Made by a program: the position numbers and the translations under genes. Shown piece after piece: positions 35,878 through 43,599 of a stretch of 64,000 nucleotides of DNA (position 1 is the first letter of the stretch; each line of letters opens with the position of its first letter). The notes below the pieces were generated by a model. The model was given only the letters and a program-made list of their open reading frames with translations. It was not told the origin of the DNA and did no database searches. The stretch comes from Cronobacter muytjensii ATCC 51329 (GTDB taxonomy: Bacteria > Pseudomonadota > Gammaproteobacteria > Enterobacterales > Enterobacteriaceae): positions 3,038,001 to 3,102,000 of the forward strand of contig NZ_CP012268.1 in the NCBI RefSeq assembly GCF_001277195.1. The letters are read 5' to 3'.

Positions 35878-36681
35878 ATGATGCCGACTCATTGTTCCCT
35901 CAATAATATTTATTTTCACAATCAGGCCGCGTGGGATCGCATGGCGCGTGAAAATGGTGACTGGTCGCGCCCCGTGACAACGGAAACCATTCAGGCCGCC
36001 CGACAGGGCCAGTGGCGGGTACAACTTATACCTGCTGAACTCCCGGCGGGATGGCTTGACGACGTGCACGGTCTACGTGTTTTGTGCCTGGCCGCCGCGG
36101 GTGGGCAGCAGGCTCCTGTGCTGGCAGCGGCTGGCGCGGAAGTGGTTGTCCTTGATGCTTCGAAGGAGCAACTGGCCTTAGATGAAAGGGTTGCGAAACG
36201 CGACAACCTGACCTTAAAAACAGTACTGGGCGATATGCAGGATTTGTCCGCCTTTGAGGATGAGTCATTCGACCTGATTTTTCATCCCATCTCTAATCTG
36301 TATATACCGAACATACGTAAAGTTTGGGCCGAATGTTTCCGTGTCCTGCGCAAAGGCGGGAAGTTACTCAGCAGCTTTTATAATCCGGTAGTCTTTGTTT
36401 TTGACCGCTCGCCTGATTTGGCCCAACGTGGTTTGATGAAGCCCGCGTTCATTTTACCTTATGCTGATATAACGGATTTGAGTACAGCAGAAATTGAAAA
36501 GAAGCTAGCCACGAACGAGGCCTTTGTTTTTGGCCATACGTTAGCGGAACAAATTAGCGGCCAGCTGGAAGCTGGTTTGATATTGACGGGTTTCGATGAG
36601 GCTTTCCAGCCTGCGCCACGTTTTCTTATTGATAAATATATGCCAACGTTTATAGCAACATGCTCAGTTAAACCGGTGTAA
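35878..36681 (+). CDS. Class I SAM-dependent methyltransferase
   Basis: The roughly 267-residue product has a Rossmann-type methyltransferase core. Motif I is the degenerate LRVLCLAAAGGQQAPVLAA, motif II is AEVVVLDAS, motif IV is DLIFHPISNLYIP, and VLRKGGKLLSSFYNP follows as in UbiE-like enzymes. The start is one of two adjacent ATGs (35878 or 35881) after AGGA. The substrate is unknown. The gene and its upstream region have lower GC than the neighbours, which may mean later acquisition. It ends at a shared bidirectional terminator. Confidence 0.72.
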   Translation: MMPTHCSLNNIYFHNQAAWDRMARENGDWSRPVTTETIQAARQGQWRVQLIPAELPAGWLDDVHGLRVLCLAAAGGQQAPVLAAAGAEVVVLDASKEQLALDERVAKRDNLTLKTVLGDMQDLSAFEDESFDLIFHPISNLYIPNIRKVWAECFRVLRKGGKLLSSFYNPVVFVFDRSPDLAQRGLMKPAFILPYADITDLSTAEIEKKLATNEAFVFGHTLAEQISGQLEAGLILTGFDEAFQPAPRFLIDKYMPTFIATCSVKPV

Positions 36682-36761
36682 AAATGACAGAGCTCCGCAC
36701 GAACGGCGGGGCTAATAATATAATAGCGGATGAAGCTTTAATTCGTTCTGTCTCGCTGACT

Positions 36762-36790
36762 AAAAAGGATGGCACCGGCCATCCTTTTTT
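36762..36790. terminator. Bidirectional terminator after the methyltransferase gene
   Basis: AAGGATGGC, loop ACCG and GCCATCCTT are flanked by A- and T-runs between convergent genes. The same stem sequence recurs at 37942-37971. Confidence 0.9.
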
Positions 36791-36808
36791 CGCATAAACG
36801 CAACCCAA

Positions 36809-37396
36809 TCAGGCGCGCAAGCCGCCTGCCAGCAGCGTGAAGGCGTCGATCATCTTTGGCAGCGCCTGCTGTGGATCGGGGTTTGCCGCCACCCACAGCG
36901 CGGCATTGAGCGCCGCGCCGTTCAGCAGCCGCGCGGCGGCGTCGGCATCCACCGGTTTGATTATCCCGCGCGCCATCATACGGATAACCGTCTGGCGTGT
37001 GGCGTCAAGACAGCTGTTCTGGCTCGGCCACTGCGCCGGATCGCCGAGAAACGCCGGGCCATCCAGCAGCACGATGCGCCGCACTTCTTCATCCAGCGCC
37101 ATCCGGATATACGCCACGCCTTCGGCGAGCAGCGTTTCCCAGTCGTCGCCGGCGTTTGCGGCAGCCGCCTTCGCGCGCTGCGCCATTTCGCCATCCACCT
37201 GCGCCACCACGGCGGCGAGCAGCCCTTTTTTGTCGCCGAAATTATGATACAGCGCGCCGCGCGTCAGGCCGACGCTTGCAGTCAGCTCATCCATTGAGGC
37301 GGCGGCAAAGCCTTTTTCGGCAAACGCCTTACGCGCCGCCGCGATGAGCTTCGCGCGGTTTTCTTCCATCGTTTCGATGCGGCGTCTCGCAGCCAT
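36809..37396 (-). CDS. TetR/AcrR-family repressor
   Basis: The 195-residue protein has a TetR helix-turn-helix at residues 13-58 (KAFAEKGFAAASMDELTAS, then VGLTRGALYHNFGDKKGLL) and a C-terminal ligand domain resembling TetR_C_33-type proteins. It is divergent from a RidA-family gene. The 142-base gap between them contains three copies of an ACATACG...CGTAT palindrome, strongly suggesting that it represses itself and ridA. The inducer is unknown. The start follows a GGAG motif. Confidence 0.88.
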   Translation of the reverse strand: MAARRRIETMEENRAKLIAAARKAFAEKGFAAASMDELTASVGLTRGALYHNFGDKKGLLAAVVAQVDGEMAQRAKAAAANAGDDWETLLAEGVAYIRMALDEEVRRIVLLDGPAFLGDPAQWPSQNSCLDATRQTVIRMMARGIIKPVDADAAARLLNGAALNAALWVAANPDPQQALPKMIDAFTLLAGGLRA

Positions 37397-37410
37397 AACT
37401 CCTCCATTTC

Positions 37411-37480
37411 ACATACGCTACGTATTTCAATTGACATACGCGGCGTATGTATGATTATTATTCACATACGCCACGTATAT
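37411..37480. promoter_or_regulatory. Three tandem operator palindromes for the TetR protein
   Basis: Copies are at 37411-37426, 37434-37450 and 37464-37480. The central one is the best dyad (ACATACGC-G-GCGTATGT); the others keep ACATACG and CGTAT. Start-to-start spacings are 23 and 30 bases. They fill the TetR/ridA divergent promoter. Confidence 0.7.
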
Positions 37481-37538
37481 TAAATCAATAACCGGCGCGT
37501 TGCATCCGCCTTGCGCCTGACCGATAAGAGGACCCGCT

Positions 37539-37943
37539 ATGATTGCCCGTGAACCCGTTTTTCCCGCTAACCGGCATGCGCTCTATGAAGAACACGGCTA
37601 CTCCGCCGCCATTCGTTCCGGCGACCTGCTGTTTGTCTCAGGCCAGGTCGGCAGCCGCGCCGACGGCACGCCAGAGCCGGATTTCGACGCCCAGGTGCGC
37701 CTCGCCTTTGAAAACCTGCGCGCGACGCTCGCCGCCGCGGGCTGTACGTTTGACGATCTGGTGGATGTCACCACGTTTCACACCGATCCGCAAAACCAGT
37801 TCCCAACCATTATGGCGGTGAAACAGGCTATTTTCCCGCAGCCGCCATACCCGAACTGGACCGCCATCGGCGTCACCTGGCTTGCCGGTTTTGATTTTGA
37901 AATCAAAGTGATTGCCCGCATCCCGGACGCGCCGCGGGCATAA
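37539..37943 (+). CDS. RidA-family (YjgF/YER057c/UK114) protein
   Basis: The 134-residue product shows the RidA fold markers SAAIRSGDLLFVSGQVGS near the N-terminus, DLVDVTTFHTDPQNQF in the middle, and PNWTAIGVTWLAGFDFEIKVIARI at the C-terminus. Archetypal RidA enzymes hydrolyse reactive enamine/imine intermediates using an arginine in this last region. IARI may hold the equivalent, but subgroup members vary. Control by the divergent TetR protein suggests a specific inducible role. The start follows AGAGGA. Confidence 0.85.
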   Translation: MIAREPVFPANRHALYEEHGYSAAIRSGDLLFVSGQVGSRADGTPEPDFDAQVRLAFENLRATLAAAGCTFDDLVDVTTFHTDPQNQFPTIMAVKQAIFPQPPYPNWTAIGVTWLAGFDFEIKVIARIPDAPRA

Positions 37944-37971
37944 AAAAAGGATGGCCTGAGCCATCCTTTTT
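37942..37971. terminator. Bidirectional terminator between ridA and the GAPDH gene
   Basis: AAGGATGGC, loop CTGA and GCCATCCTT are flanked by A- and T-runs. The stem is identical to that at 36762-36790. Confidence 0.9.
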
Positions 37972-37984
37972 CAGCAGCAACGCG

Positions 37985-38995
37985 TTACAGGCCGCGGCGC
38001 GCCATGAACAGCGCCAGATCCACCAGCCGGTTTGAAAAGCCCCACTCGTTATCATACCAGGCGAGGATTTTGACCATGTTGCCGCCAATCACCAGCGTTG
38101 AAAGGCCATCGATAATGGACGAGCGCGGATCGCCGCGGTAGTCGCTGGAGACCAGCGGTTCATCGCTGTAGCCGAGAATGCCTTTCAGCGGCCCGCCCTG
38201 CGAGGCGTTCAGGAACGCGGCGTTGACCTCTTCTACGGTCACGTCGCGCTCAAGCGTCACGGTTAAATCGACAATCGACACCACCGGTACCGGCACGCGC
38301 AGCGAGTAGCCGGTCATGCGGCCGTCGAGCTCCGGGATCACTTTGCCAATCGCCTTCGCCGCGCCGCTGGAGTAAGGCACGATGGAGAGCGCCGCCGCGC
38401 GGGCGCCGCGCAGGTCTTTCTCGGGCTGATCGTGCAGCGCCTGGCTGTTAGTGTAAGCGTGCGTGGTGTTCATCAGCCCGTGGCGGATGCCGAACTGCTG
38501 ATGCAGCACCTGGGCGGCAGGCGCGAGGCCGTTGGTGGTGCAGCTGCCGTTGCTGACCACGCGGTGTTGCGCCGGATCGTACTGCTCATGGTTAACGCCC
38601 ATCACGATGGTCAGGTCGTCGTTTTTGGCCGGTGCCGAGATGATGACACGCTTCGCGCCGCCTTTGGTGATGTGCGCGTCGGCCTGGGCTTTATCGGTGA
38701 AGAAACCGGTAGCTTCGATGACTATCTCCACGCCGACGCTGCTCCACGGAATATTACCGGGGTCGCGCTCAGAGAAGACGCGAACGGCGCGCCCGTCAAC
38801 CTTAAGCTCGCCCTCGCCCGCCTCTACAGTCGCAGGCAGCGTGCCGAGCAGGGAGTCATGTTTGAGCAGATGCGCCAGGGTTTTGCTGTCAGTGAGATCG
38901 TTAATCGCCACCACCTGAAACGCCTCATTGCCCAGCGCGGCGCGTAATACGTTGCGGCCGATGCGGCCAAAACCGTTAATGCCTACCTTAACCAT
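37985..38995 (-). CDS. Type I glyceraldehyde-3-phosphate dehydrogenase (paralogue)
   Basis: The 336-residue protein has the full GAPDH layout: NAD motif VGINGFGRIGRNV at residues 3-15, the catalytic cysteine in SNGSCTTNGLAP, the catalytic histidine in NTTHAYTNSQ, and WYDNEWGFSNR at the end. The Cys motif has Gly where SNASCTTN is usual. HAYTNSQ is closer to Gram-positive-type GAPDH than to E. coli GapA (TVHATTATQ). It is therefore probably a second, accessory enzyme rather than the housekeeping GapA. Cofactor and substrate preference are not certain. It is monocistronic. Confidence 0.88.
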   Translation of the reverse strand: MVKVGINGFGRIGRNVLRAALGNEAFQVVAINDLTDSKTLAHLLKHDSLLGTLPATVEAGEGELKVDGRAVRVFSERDPGNIPWSSVGVEIVIEATGFFTDKAQADAHITKGGAKRVIISAPAKNDDLTIVMGVNHEQYDPAQHRVVSNGSCTTNGLAPAAQVLHQQFGIRHGLMNTTHAYTNSQALHDQPEKDLRGARAAALSIVPYSSGAAKAIGKVIPELDGRMTGYSLRVPVPVVSIVDLTVTLERDVTVEEVNAAFLNASQGGPLKGILGYSDEPLVSSDYRGDPRSSIIDGLSTLVIGGNMVKILAWYDNEWGFSNRLVDLALFMARRGL

Positions 38996-39073
38996 GATAA
39001 AGCTCCTCTGTTAACGTTCTGTAGAGAGTGTGTAACAGAGGGCAAATGGCGTAAACGACGATATTAGATCACT

Positions 39074-40054
39074 TTACGCCAGCATGCGGGCGCAGAAGCG
39101 TTCGCGGTATTCCGATGGCGTGAGATGCAGGTTACGCTCAAAGACGCGCCGCAGGTTAATGCCGTTGCCAAAGCCACACAGGGTGGCGACCTGCTCAACG
39201 CTTTCGCTCCCCTGCTCCAGCCGCTGGCGGGCGGCGTCAAGGCGCGCCTCTTCGACATAGCGCGCGGGCGACACGCCGGTTTCACGGGTAAAGACGCGGG
39301 TGAAATTGCGCGGGCTCATCGCCACGTGCTCCGCCAGCCGCTCGACGCTGAGGTCCTGCGCCAGATTCTCGAGGATCCAGCCCTGGAGATCGCGGATCGG
39401 GCCGGGCGTTTTCGCCTGCGTCAGCAGGTAGCGGCTGAACTGCGACTGCCCGCCGGGGCGGCGCAGGTACATCACCAGCTCCTGCGCGACATTGCGCGCC
39501 AGCTCAAACCCGCCGTCTTCTTCCAGCAGCGCGAGCGTCAGATCAAAGCCCGACGTGACGCCGGCGGATGTCCAGATATCGCCATCCTGCACATAGATAG
39601 GCCCGCGCTCTACGGTCACCGCCGGAAAACGCGCGGCGAGCGTATCGAGCATCCGCCAGTGGGTCGTGGCCCGCCGCCCGTCCAGCAGACCGGCCTGCGC
39701 CAGCAGCAGCGCCCCGCCGCACACCGAGACCACGCGCCGGGCATACGGGGCCGCCTGCGCGAGCCACTGCGCCACCTGATCGCCCTCCTCTTCCGTGAGG
39801 CCGCGGCCAGTCACCATGATCGTGTCGAACGGCGTTTGCGGCGCGAGATCGCACAGGCGATGCTCTGCCAGCAGTTTAAAGCCGGAGGCGCCGTGGATGA
39901 CGTGGTGCGGCTGCGTGGTAGCGAGCGTTACCTGGTAATGCGGCTCAGGGGAAGACGCAGGCCGCAGCTGATTGGCGCGGGTAAAGATATCCGCGATGCC
40001 GGTCGCTTCCAGCAGCATGCCCCCTTCCGGGGCAATGATCAGAATCGTTTTCAT
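39074..40054 (-). CDS. GlxA-family AraC-type regulator with DJ-1/PfpI domain
   Basis: The 326-residue protein combines an N-terminal DJ-1/PfpI-like domain (residues 1-190, with the nucleophile-elbow-like VVSVCGGALLLA and the ATTHW segment) with a C-terminal AraC helix-turn-helix pair (about 220-320; LAEHVAMSPRNFTRVFTRET and VATLCGFGNGINLRRVF). This is the GlxA/FtrA architecture of transcription activators. The target is unknown; the neighbouring GAPDH gene is 78 bases downstream in the same orientation. No signal peptide is visible. Confidence 0.85.
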   Translation of the reverse strand: MKTILIIAPEGGMLLEATGIADIFTRANQLRPASSPEPHYQVTLATTQPHHVIHGASGFKLLAEHRLCDLAPQTPFDTIMVTGRGLTEEEGDQVAQWLAQAAPYARRVVSVCGGALLLAQAGLLDGRRATTHWRMLDTLAARFPAVTVERGPIYVQDGDIWTSAGVTSGFDLTLALLEEDGGFELARNVAQELVMYLRRPGGQSQFSRYLLTQAKTPGPIRDLQGWILENLAQDLSVERLAEHVAMSPRNFTRVFTRETGVSPARYVEEARLDAARQRLEQGSESVEQVATLCGFGNGINLRRVFERNLHLTPSEYRERFCARMLA

Positions 40055-40296
40055 GTCCTGAAAAATACGCTTTATACAAATTAAGTCAACACGGTTACTT
40101 TACTGCGTGGCGCTTTTCGAGCATGGGATGGCGTGATGTCTCCGCTATCAGGCAGGGATAGCCCGCTATGGAATCAGGAGAATCGCAAGTAAGTCAGCGA
40201 AGTGGGAATGGAGTAGGCGCAAACCGGGGCGCGGTGATGCCGTGAGGCCGCGTTATTTCAGAGTGAGTGCCCGCTGCCAGCGCAGCGGGGCAAGCC

Positions 40297-40593
40297 TTAC
40301 TTGCGCGATTGCCAGTCGCGCTCGCAGTGTTCTTTCGCTTCGGCCAGTAAGTCGCGCAGTTCCGGCGCGCCGTCGCTGTAGCCGTAATCCATCGTGCTGC
40401 TGGCGGCCTGCTGCTCCTGCTGCGCGGCAAAACGGAGCTGATCCTGCTGCGGCTGCCATTCGCCGCTGTCGTCGCGCACAAACCGCGTGGCGTACTGCGG
40501 CTGTTTGTCGTCCTCGCCGTAAATTTCATATTTACACTCAGGCGCGTTTTCCGGCCCAAATTCCAGGGTATCAATCAGATGCGACTCTGCCAT
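40297..40593 (-). CDS. Small acidic protein of unknown function
   Basis: The 98-residue product begins MAESHLIDTLEFGPENAPE. It is rich in Glu, Asp and Gln (PQQDQLRFAAQQEQQ) and has no membrane segment or signal peptide, so it should be cytoplasmic. GGAGG sits 7 bases before the ATG at 40593, which fixes that start although the frame is open further upstream. I do not recognise the family. It stands alone, transcribed leftward. Confidence 0.6.
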   Translation of the reverse strand: MAESHLIDTLEFGPENAPECKYEIYGEDDKQPQYATRFVRDDSGEWQPQQDQLRFAAQQEQQAASSTMDYGYSDGAPELRDLLAEAKEHCERDWQSRK

Positions 40594-40913
40594 CGTGCCT
40601 CCTTCAACAGGTGAAAAATAAAGGGTAGTACAGGGAAGCGGAATGCGCCGGGTACGAAAAAAATAAGCGAGGCGCGGAACAAAGAGGCAAATCCATGGAA
40701 TAAGCATACCGGAGAGATTATTTTTCGGACTGAGCATCATGGCAATTTTTATTAATCAACCCACTAACAGCACCCCTTTATTGTTTTTACTAAAAGCTAA
40801 TAACTCTCGGTACTTACACAGAACCCGCTTAAAAATCACGTAATATCGCCGCGTCAGCTTCAGGTTTAATCACGCCCCAGAACAATATCTTACGCATACT
40901 CAGACAGAGGAAT

Positions 40914-41440
40914 ATCACCCTGGCGCTGTTTGGGAAATTCACAATTAACAATGCTGATTTTTCACCGCTATTAATCTATGGCGTCGGCACTTTTATGGCT
41001 TTTTCAGGAGATTCAACATACCGCAACCGCGGTGGATGCGTTGCATTACCCGACAAAGGCCCATTCCCCCCAGGACGATATCTGATTGTAGACAGACCAC
41101 AGGGAGGCGCAGGTTCAAGAATAAGAACCCAGGTGATAGATGCATGGAACAGCGTAGCGGGCGTTCCTTCTGATCATACTCAATGGTTCGCATTATATCG
41201 CGCTGATGGTCTGCTGGATGACTATACCTGGATAAACGAGGTAAAAGCGGTAACTTTCGTCTTCATCCTGTTGGGGGCCAGGGTTTATCATTGGGATGTA
41301 TTACGCTACAGCACTCTTCTGATTTTGCATTAATACGTGACGCGTTACTGGTAACGAATAAAGTCGTCATGGGTAAAGGGATCCTGACATATGGAGAAAT
41401 TGAAGTGGTGGCTTATGAAAGTCTCTGCCCTGCTCGCTAA
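40914..41440 (+). pseudogene. Decayed DUF2778 (Tlde1-like) peptidoglycan effector gene
   Basis: Conceptual translation gives a Tlde1-type protein. It starts at LALFGKFTINNADFSP and FMAFSGDSTYRNRGGC and continues in one frame to DDYTWINEV. Homology then resumes in the next frame as SGNFRLHPVGGQGLSLGC, followed by VVMGKGILTYGEIEVV and a stop at 41438. The shift lies at the A-run 41243-41246 and fits loss of one base. The His...SLGC L,D-transpeptidase-like motif falls after the break. The expected start codon also reads ATC (40914) after AGAGGA. With two lesions the gene is probably inactive unless frameshifting or a rare start rescues it. Confidence 0.7.
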
Positions 41441-41672
41441 TGTAGTGCTGTTTGGTGTGCTTTATATGATAACTATCCCGACCATTCATTTCTGGCGACC
41501 ACTCACGCGTCAGGAAACGGACAGTCTGGTAGCGACCGCCGAATGGATAGGTTTTCTTAATGCGCAGGAACTGTGGTGGTTGCTAATGGCGTTAGCGGAT
41601 TTCATAGTCGCCCTGCTGCTGTTTATTGTTGTGAAAACATTATGGCGACGGCTGAAACACCGCAACGTTTGA
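41391..41672 (+). CDS. Small membrane protein, candidate immunity partner of the decayed effector
   Basis: The 93-residue protein has two hydrophobic segments, at about residues 10-30 (LLANVVLFGVLYMITIP) and 61-83 (WWLLMALADFIVALLLFIVV), and a basic tail. It overlaps the 3' end of the Tlde1-like pseudogene by about 50 bases, the tight spacing typical of effector-immunity pairs. A shorter start at 41415 is possible. I do not recognise the family; the immunity role is inferred from position only. It is intact although the effector is broken. Confidence 0.5.
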   Translation: MEKLKWWLMKVSALLANVVLFGVLYMITIPTIHFWRPLTRQETDSLVATAEWIGFLNAQELWWLLMALADFIVALLLFIVVKTLWRRLKHRNV

Positions 41673-42235
41673 TGCTCCTCAATACATGCATTTACGCTAT
41701 GCTGGTCACCGCTTCGCACCTGGTTCAGAAAGGAATTGCCGGTGAAAAAATCTGCCTTTTCATTATTCCTGTCATTAATGCCGCCATTTTTCTTTTGAAT
41801 TACCTGAACCATGATAACGTGGCTATTAAGAGCATCCATCATGGCGAATTCACTGCACAAATTCTGGTTAACGATTTACCGCTATCCTCATCAGCAAAAA
41901 TCGGCTGGTGGATAAAAAATGGCAAAACGCTTGCGGAAAAATACCCTCTGAATGGCAAAGATATCTATATTTATGTTTGGGGCGATGGGGATCAGGAAGA
42001 AGGAAAAGCCGACAGGCTATGCTTCGCGGATATCGCTCCGCCTCGTAACTGTATTGATAAAAATATTCTGATGTCTGTCAGTCAAACCCGAAGCGGCAAT
42101 ACAGAAGACCGCATAGATGACGATATTTACTTACAAAGGCAGACGGAAAAGTACAGCAAACTCGCTAAAGGCAAACGTCGCGTAAAGGCGTTGAGAGAAT
42201 CCCAACGCCGTTTCCCAAACCGCACCCACGTTTAA
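41642..42235 (+). CDS. DUF943-family protein, start uncertain
   Basis: The C-terminal 120 residues match DUF943 proteins: ILVNDLPLSSSAKIGWWIKN, KDIYIYVWGDG and RLCFADIAPPRNCIDKN. The family usually begins with a short MKKK-type leader and one membrane helix. Here the in-frame starts (41642, 41675) have no ribosome-binding site. AAGGA precedes a GTG at 41742 in another frame whose first residues (VKKSAFSLFLSLM) look like the true start. One base lost near 41780 would explain this. DUF943 genes often sit beside toxin or secretion loci. The function is unknown. Confidence 0.55.
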   Translation: MATAETPQRLMLLNTCIYAMLVTASHLVQKGIAGEKICLFIIPVINAAIFLLNYLNHDNVAIKSIHHGEFTAQILVNDLPLSSSAKIGWWIKNGKTLAEKYPLNGKDIYIYVWGDGDQEEGKADRLCFADIAPPRNCIDKNILMSVSQTRSGNTEDRIDDDIYLQRQTEKYSKLAKGKRRVKALRESQRRFPNRTHV

Positions 42236-42293
42236 GCGCGCTCCCCTTACCCATGCCACAATAGGTTAACCATTTTTTTACTTCGGAGCGCCG

Positions 42294-43352
42294 ATGCACG
42301 CCCCCTGTTCTGCTTTTCCGCCCGTGTTTGACGGCCATAACGATCTGCTGCTGCGCCTGTGGCTGCGCGCTGAAAGCGAGCCTGTCGGCGCGGTGTTTAC
42401 CGGCCTTGAAGGCGGTCATCTGGATTATCCACGGATGCGTCAGGGCGGTTTTGCCGGCGGGCTGTTCGCGGTGTTCGTGCCGCCAGCGGAGTATGTCGCG
42501 CAGATGCGCAACCTGCCGCTGGCGGATGCCGAAACGATGCACGATCCCCTTGCGATAACCCAGGCGCAGATAGTGCTATTTCATCAGATGGCGCAGGCGT
42601 CCGGTGGAAAAATGCGCGTCTGCCTTACGGTTGCGGATATCGAGCAGTGCATCACGGACGGCGTGGTGGCGCTGGTGCTGCATATCGAAGGCGCGCAGGC
42701 GATTAACGCGCAGCTGGAGCCGCTGGAAGCCCTGATCGCCCAGGGCGTGCGCAGTATCGGGCCGTTCTGGAATCTGCCGAACGCGTTCGGCGAGGGGGTC
42801 AGCGGGCCGTTCCCAGGCTCGCCAGATACCGGCGCCGGATTAACGTCCGCAGGTAAAGCGCTTATCCGCGCCTGTCGCGCGCATCACGTGCTGGTGGATG
42901 TCTCGCATATGAACCAGAAGGCGTTTTTCGACACCGCCGCTATTGGCGGCGGGCCACTGGTGGCGACGCACTCTAACGCCCACGCGCGCTGCGCGCAGCC
43001 GCGCAACCTGACGGACGAGCAACTCGCGGTCATCAAAGAGAGCGACGGTCTGGTAGGCGTAAACTTCGGCACCGCCTTTCTGCGCGCCGACGGCCAGCGC
43101 AACGGCGATACGCCATTGTCTGAAATTGTTACGCACGTTGAGTATCTGGTTACTAAACTGGGTGAAGACCGGGTGGCGTTCGGATCGGATTTCGACGGCA
43201 TCAGCCTGCCGGATGCGATGGGCGACGTCACCGGTTTACCGCGTCTCATGGAGGCGCTGGCAGTGGCGGGGTTCGACGCGCCGCTGCTTGAAAAGCTCGC
43301 CTGGCGCAACTGGTTGCGTGTTCTCAGGCTCGCCTGGGGAGAATCGCAATAA
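42294..43352 (+). CDS. Membrane-dipeptidase family (peptidase M19) enzyme
   Basis: The 352-residue protein is an M19 dipeptidase, a binuclear zinc TIM-barrel enzyme hydrolysing dipeptides, some with D-residues. Metal ligands are visible as the His-x-Asp of FDGHNDLLLR, the glutamate of LHIEGAQAI, the histidine of VDVSHMNQKAF and the histidine of ATHSNAHA; GSDFDGI carries the later Asp. No signal peptide is present, so it is probably cytoplasmic. It lies 111 bases before pqqA on the same strand. A link to clearing PqqA-derived peptides is plausible but not shown. Confidence 0.87.
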   Translation: MHAPCSAFPPVFDGHNDLLLRLWLRAESEPVGAVFTGLEGGHLDYPRMRQGGFAGGLFAVFVPPAEYVAQMRNLPLADAETMHDPLAITQAQIVLFHQMAQASGGKMRVCLTVADIEQCITDGVVALVLHIEGAQAINAQLEPLEALIAQGVRSIGPFWNLPNAFGEGVSGPFPGSPDTGAGLTSAGKALIRACRAHHVLVDVSHMNQKAFFDTAAIGGGPLVATHSNAHARCAQPRNLTDEQLAVIKESDGLVGVNFGTAFLRADGQRNGDTPLSEIVTHVEYLVTKLGEDRVAFGSDFDGISLPDAMGDVTGLPRLMEALAVAGFDAPLLEKLAWRNWLRVLRLAWGESQ

Positions 43353-43370
43353 ATGGTTAAGCATTTAAGT

Positions 43371-43386
43371 TGCGATCTCGATCACA
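43371..43386. promoter_or_regulatory. CRP site upstream of pqqA
   Basis: TGCGA-TCTCGA-TCACA matches 9 of 10 half-site consensus bases. It is centred about 85 bases before the pqqA start codon and suggests catabolite control of PQQ synthesis. Confidence 0.6.
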
Positions 43387-43424
43387 TTTACGCAACATAA
43401 GCGCGCCGGTAATCGGTTTCACCA

Positions 43425-43443
43425 GGGTGATAAAAAATCACCC
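43425..43443. promoter_or_regulatory. Perfect inverted repeat before pqqA
   Basis: GGGTGAT, five A and ATCACCC form a 7-base perfect stem ending 7 bases before the GAGGAG ribosome-binding site. It could be an operator or a leader hairpin limiting pqqA translation. Confidence 0.45.
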
Positions 43444-43463
43444 GCTATATGAGGAGTAAGACT

Positions 43464-43541
43464 ATGACCACGTGGACTAAACCTGCGTTTGTTGACCTGC
43501 GCCTGGGTCTGGAAGTGACGCTGTACATTTCCAACCGTTAA
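43464..43541 (+). CDS. pqqA: PQQ precursor peptide PqqA
   Basis: The 25-residue peptide ends VDLRLGLEVTLYISNR, with the Glu-Val-Thr-Leu-Tyr motif whose Glu (17) and Tyr (21) side chains are cross-linked by PqqE and become the PQQ skeleton. It is two residues longer at the N-terminus than the 23-residue Klebsiella form as I recall it. A strong GAGGAG precedes the ATG by 7 bases. It is followed by a hairpin that should keep pqqA mRNA more abundant than the downstream genes. Confidence 0.96.
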   Translation: MTTWTKPAFVDLRLGLEVTLYISNR

Positions 43542-43547
43542 TCGCCT

Positions 43548-43576
43548 GTGCCCGCGGCATCGCGGGCACCTTTTCT
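43548..43576 (+). terminator. Intercistronic terminator/attenuator between pqqA and pqqB
   Basis: GTGCCCGCG, loop GCAT and CGCGGGCAC are followed by CTTTTCTCTTTT. Partial termination here would give excess PqqA precursor. Confidence 0.75.
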
Positions 43577-43599
43577 CTTTTCCCTTTCCGGTTTGACAC

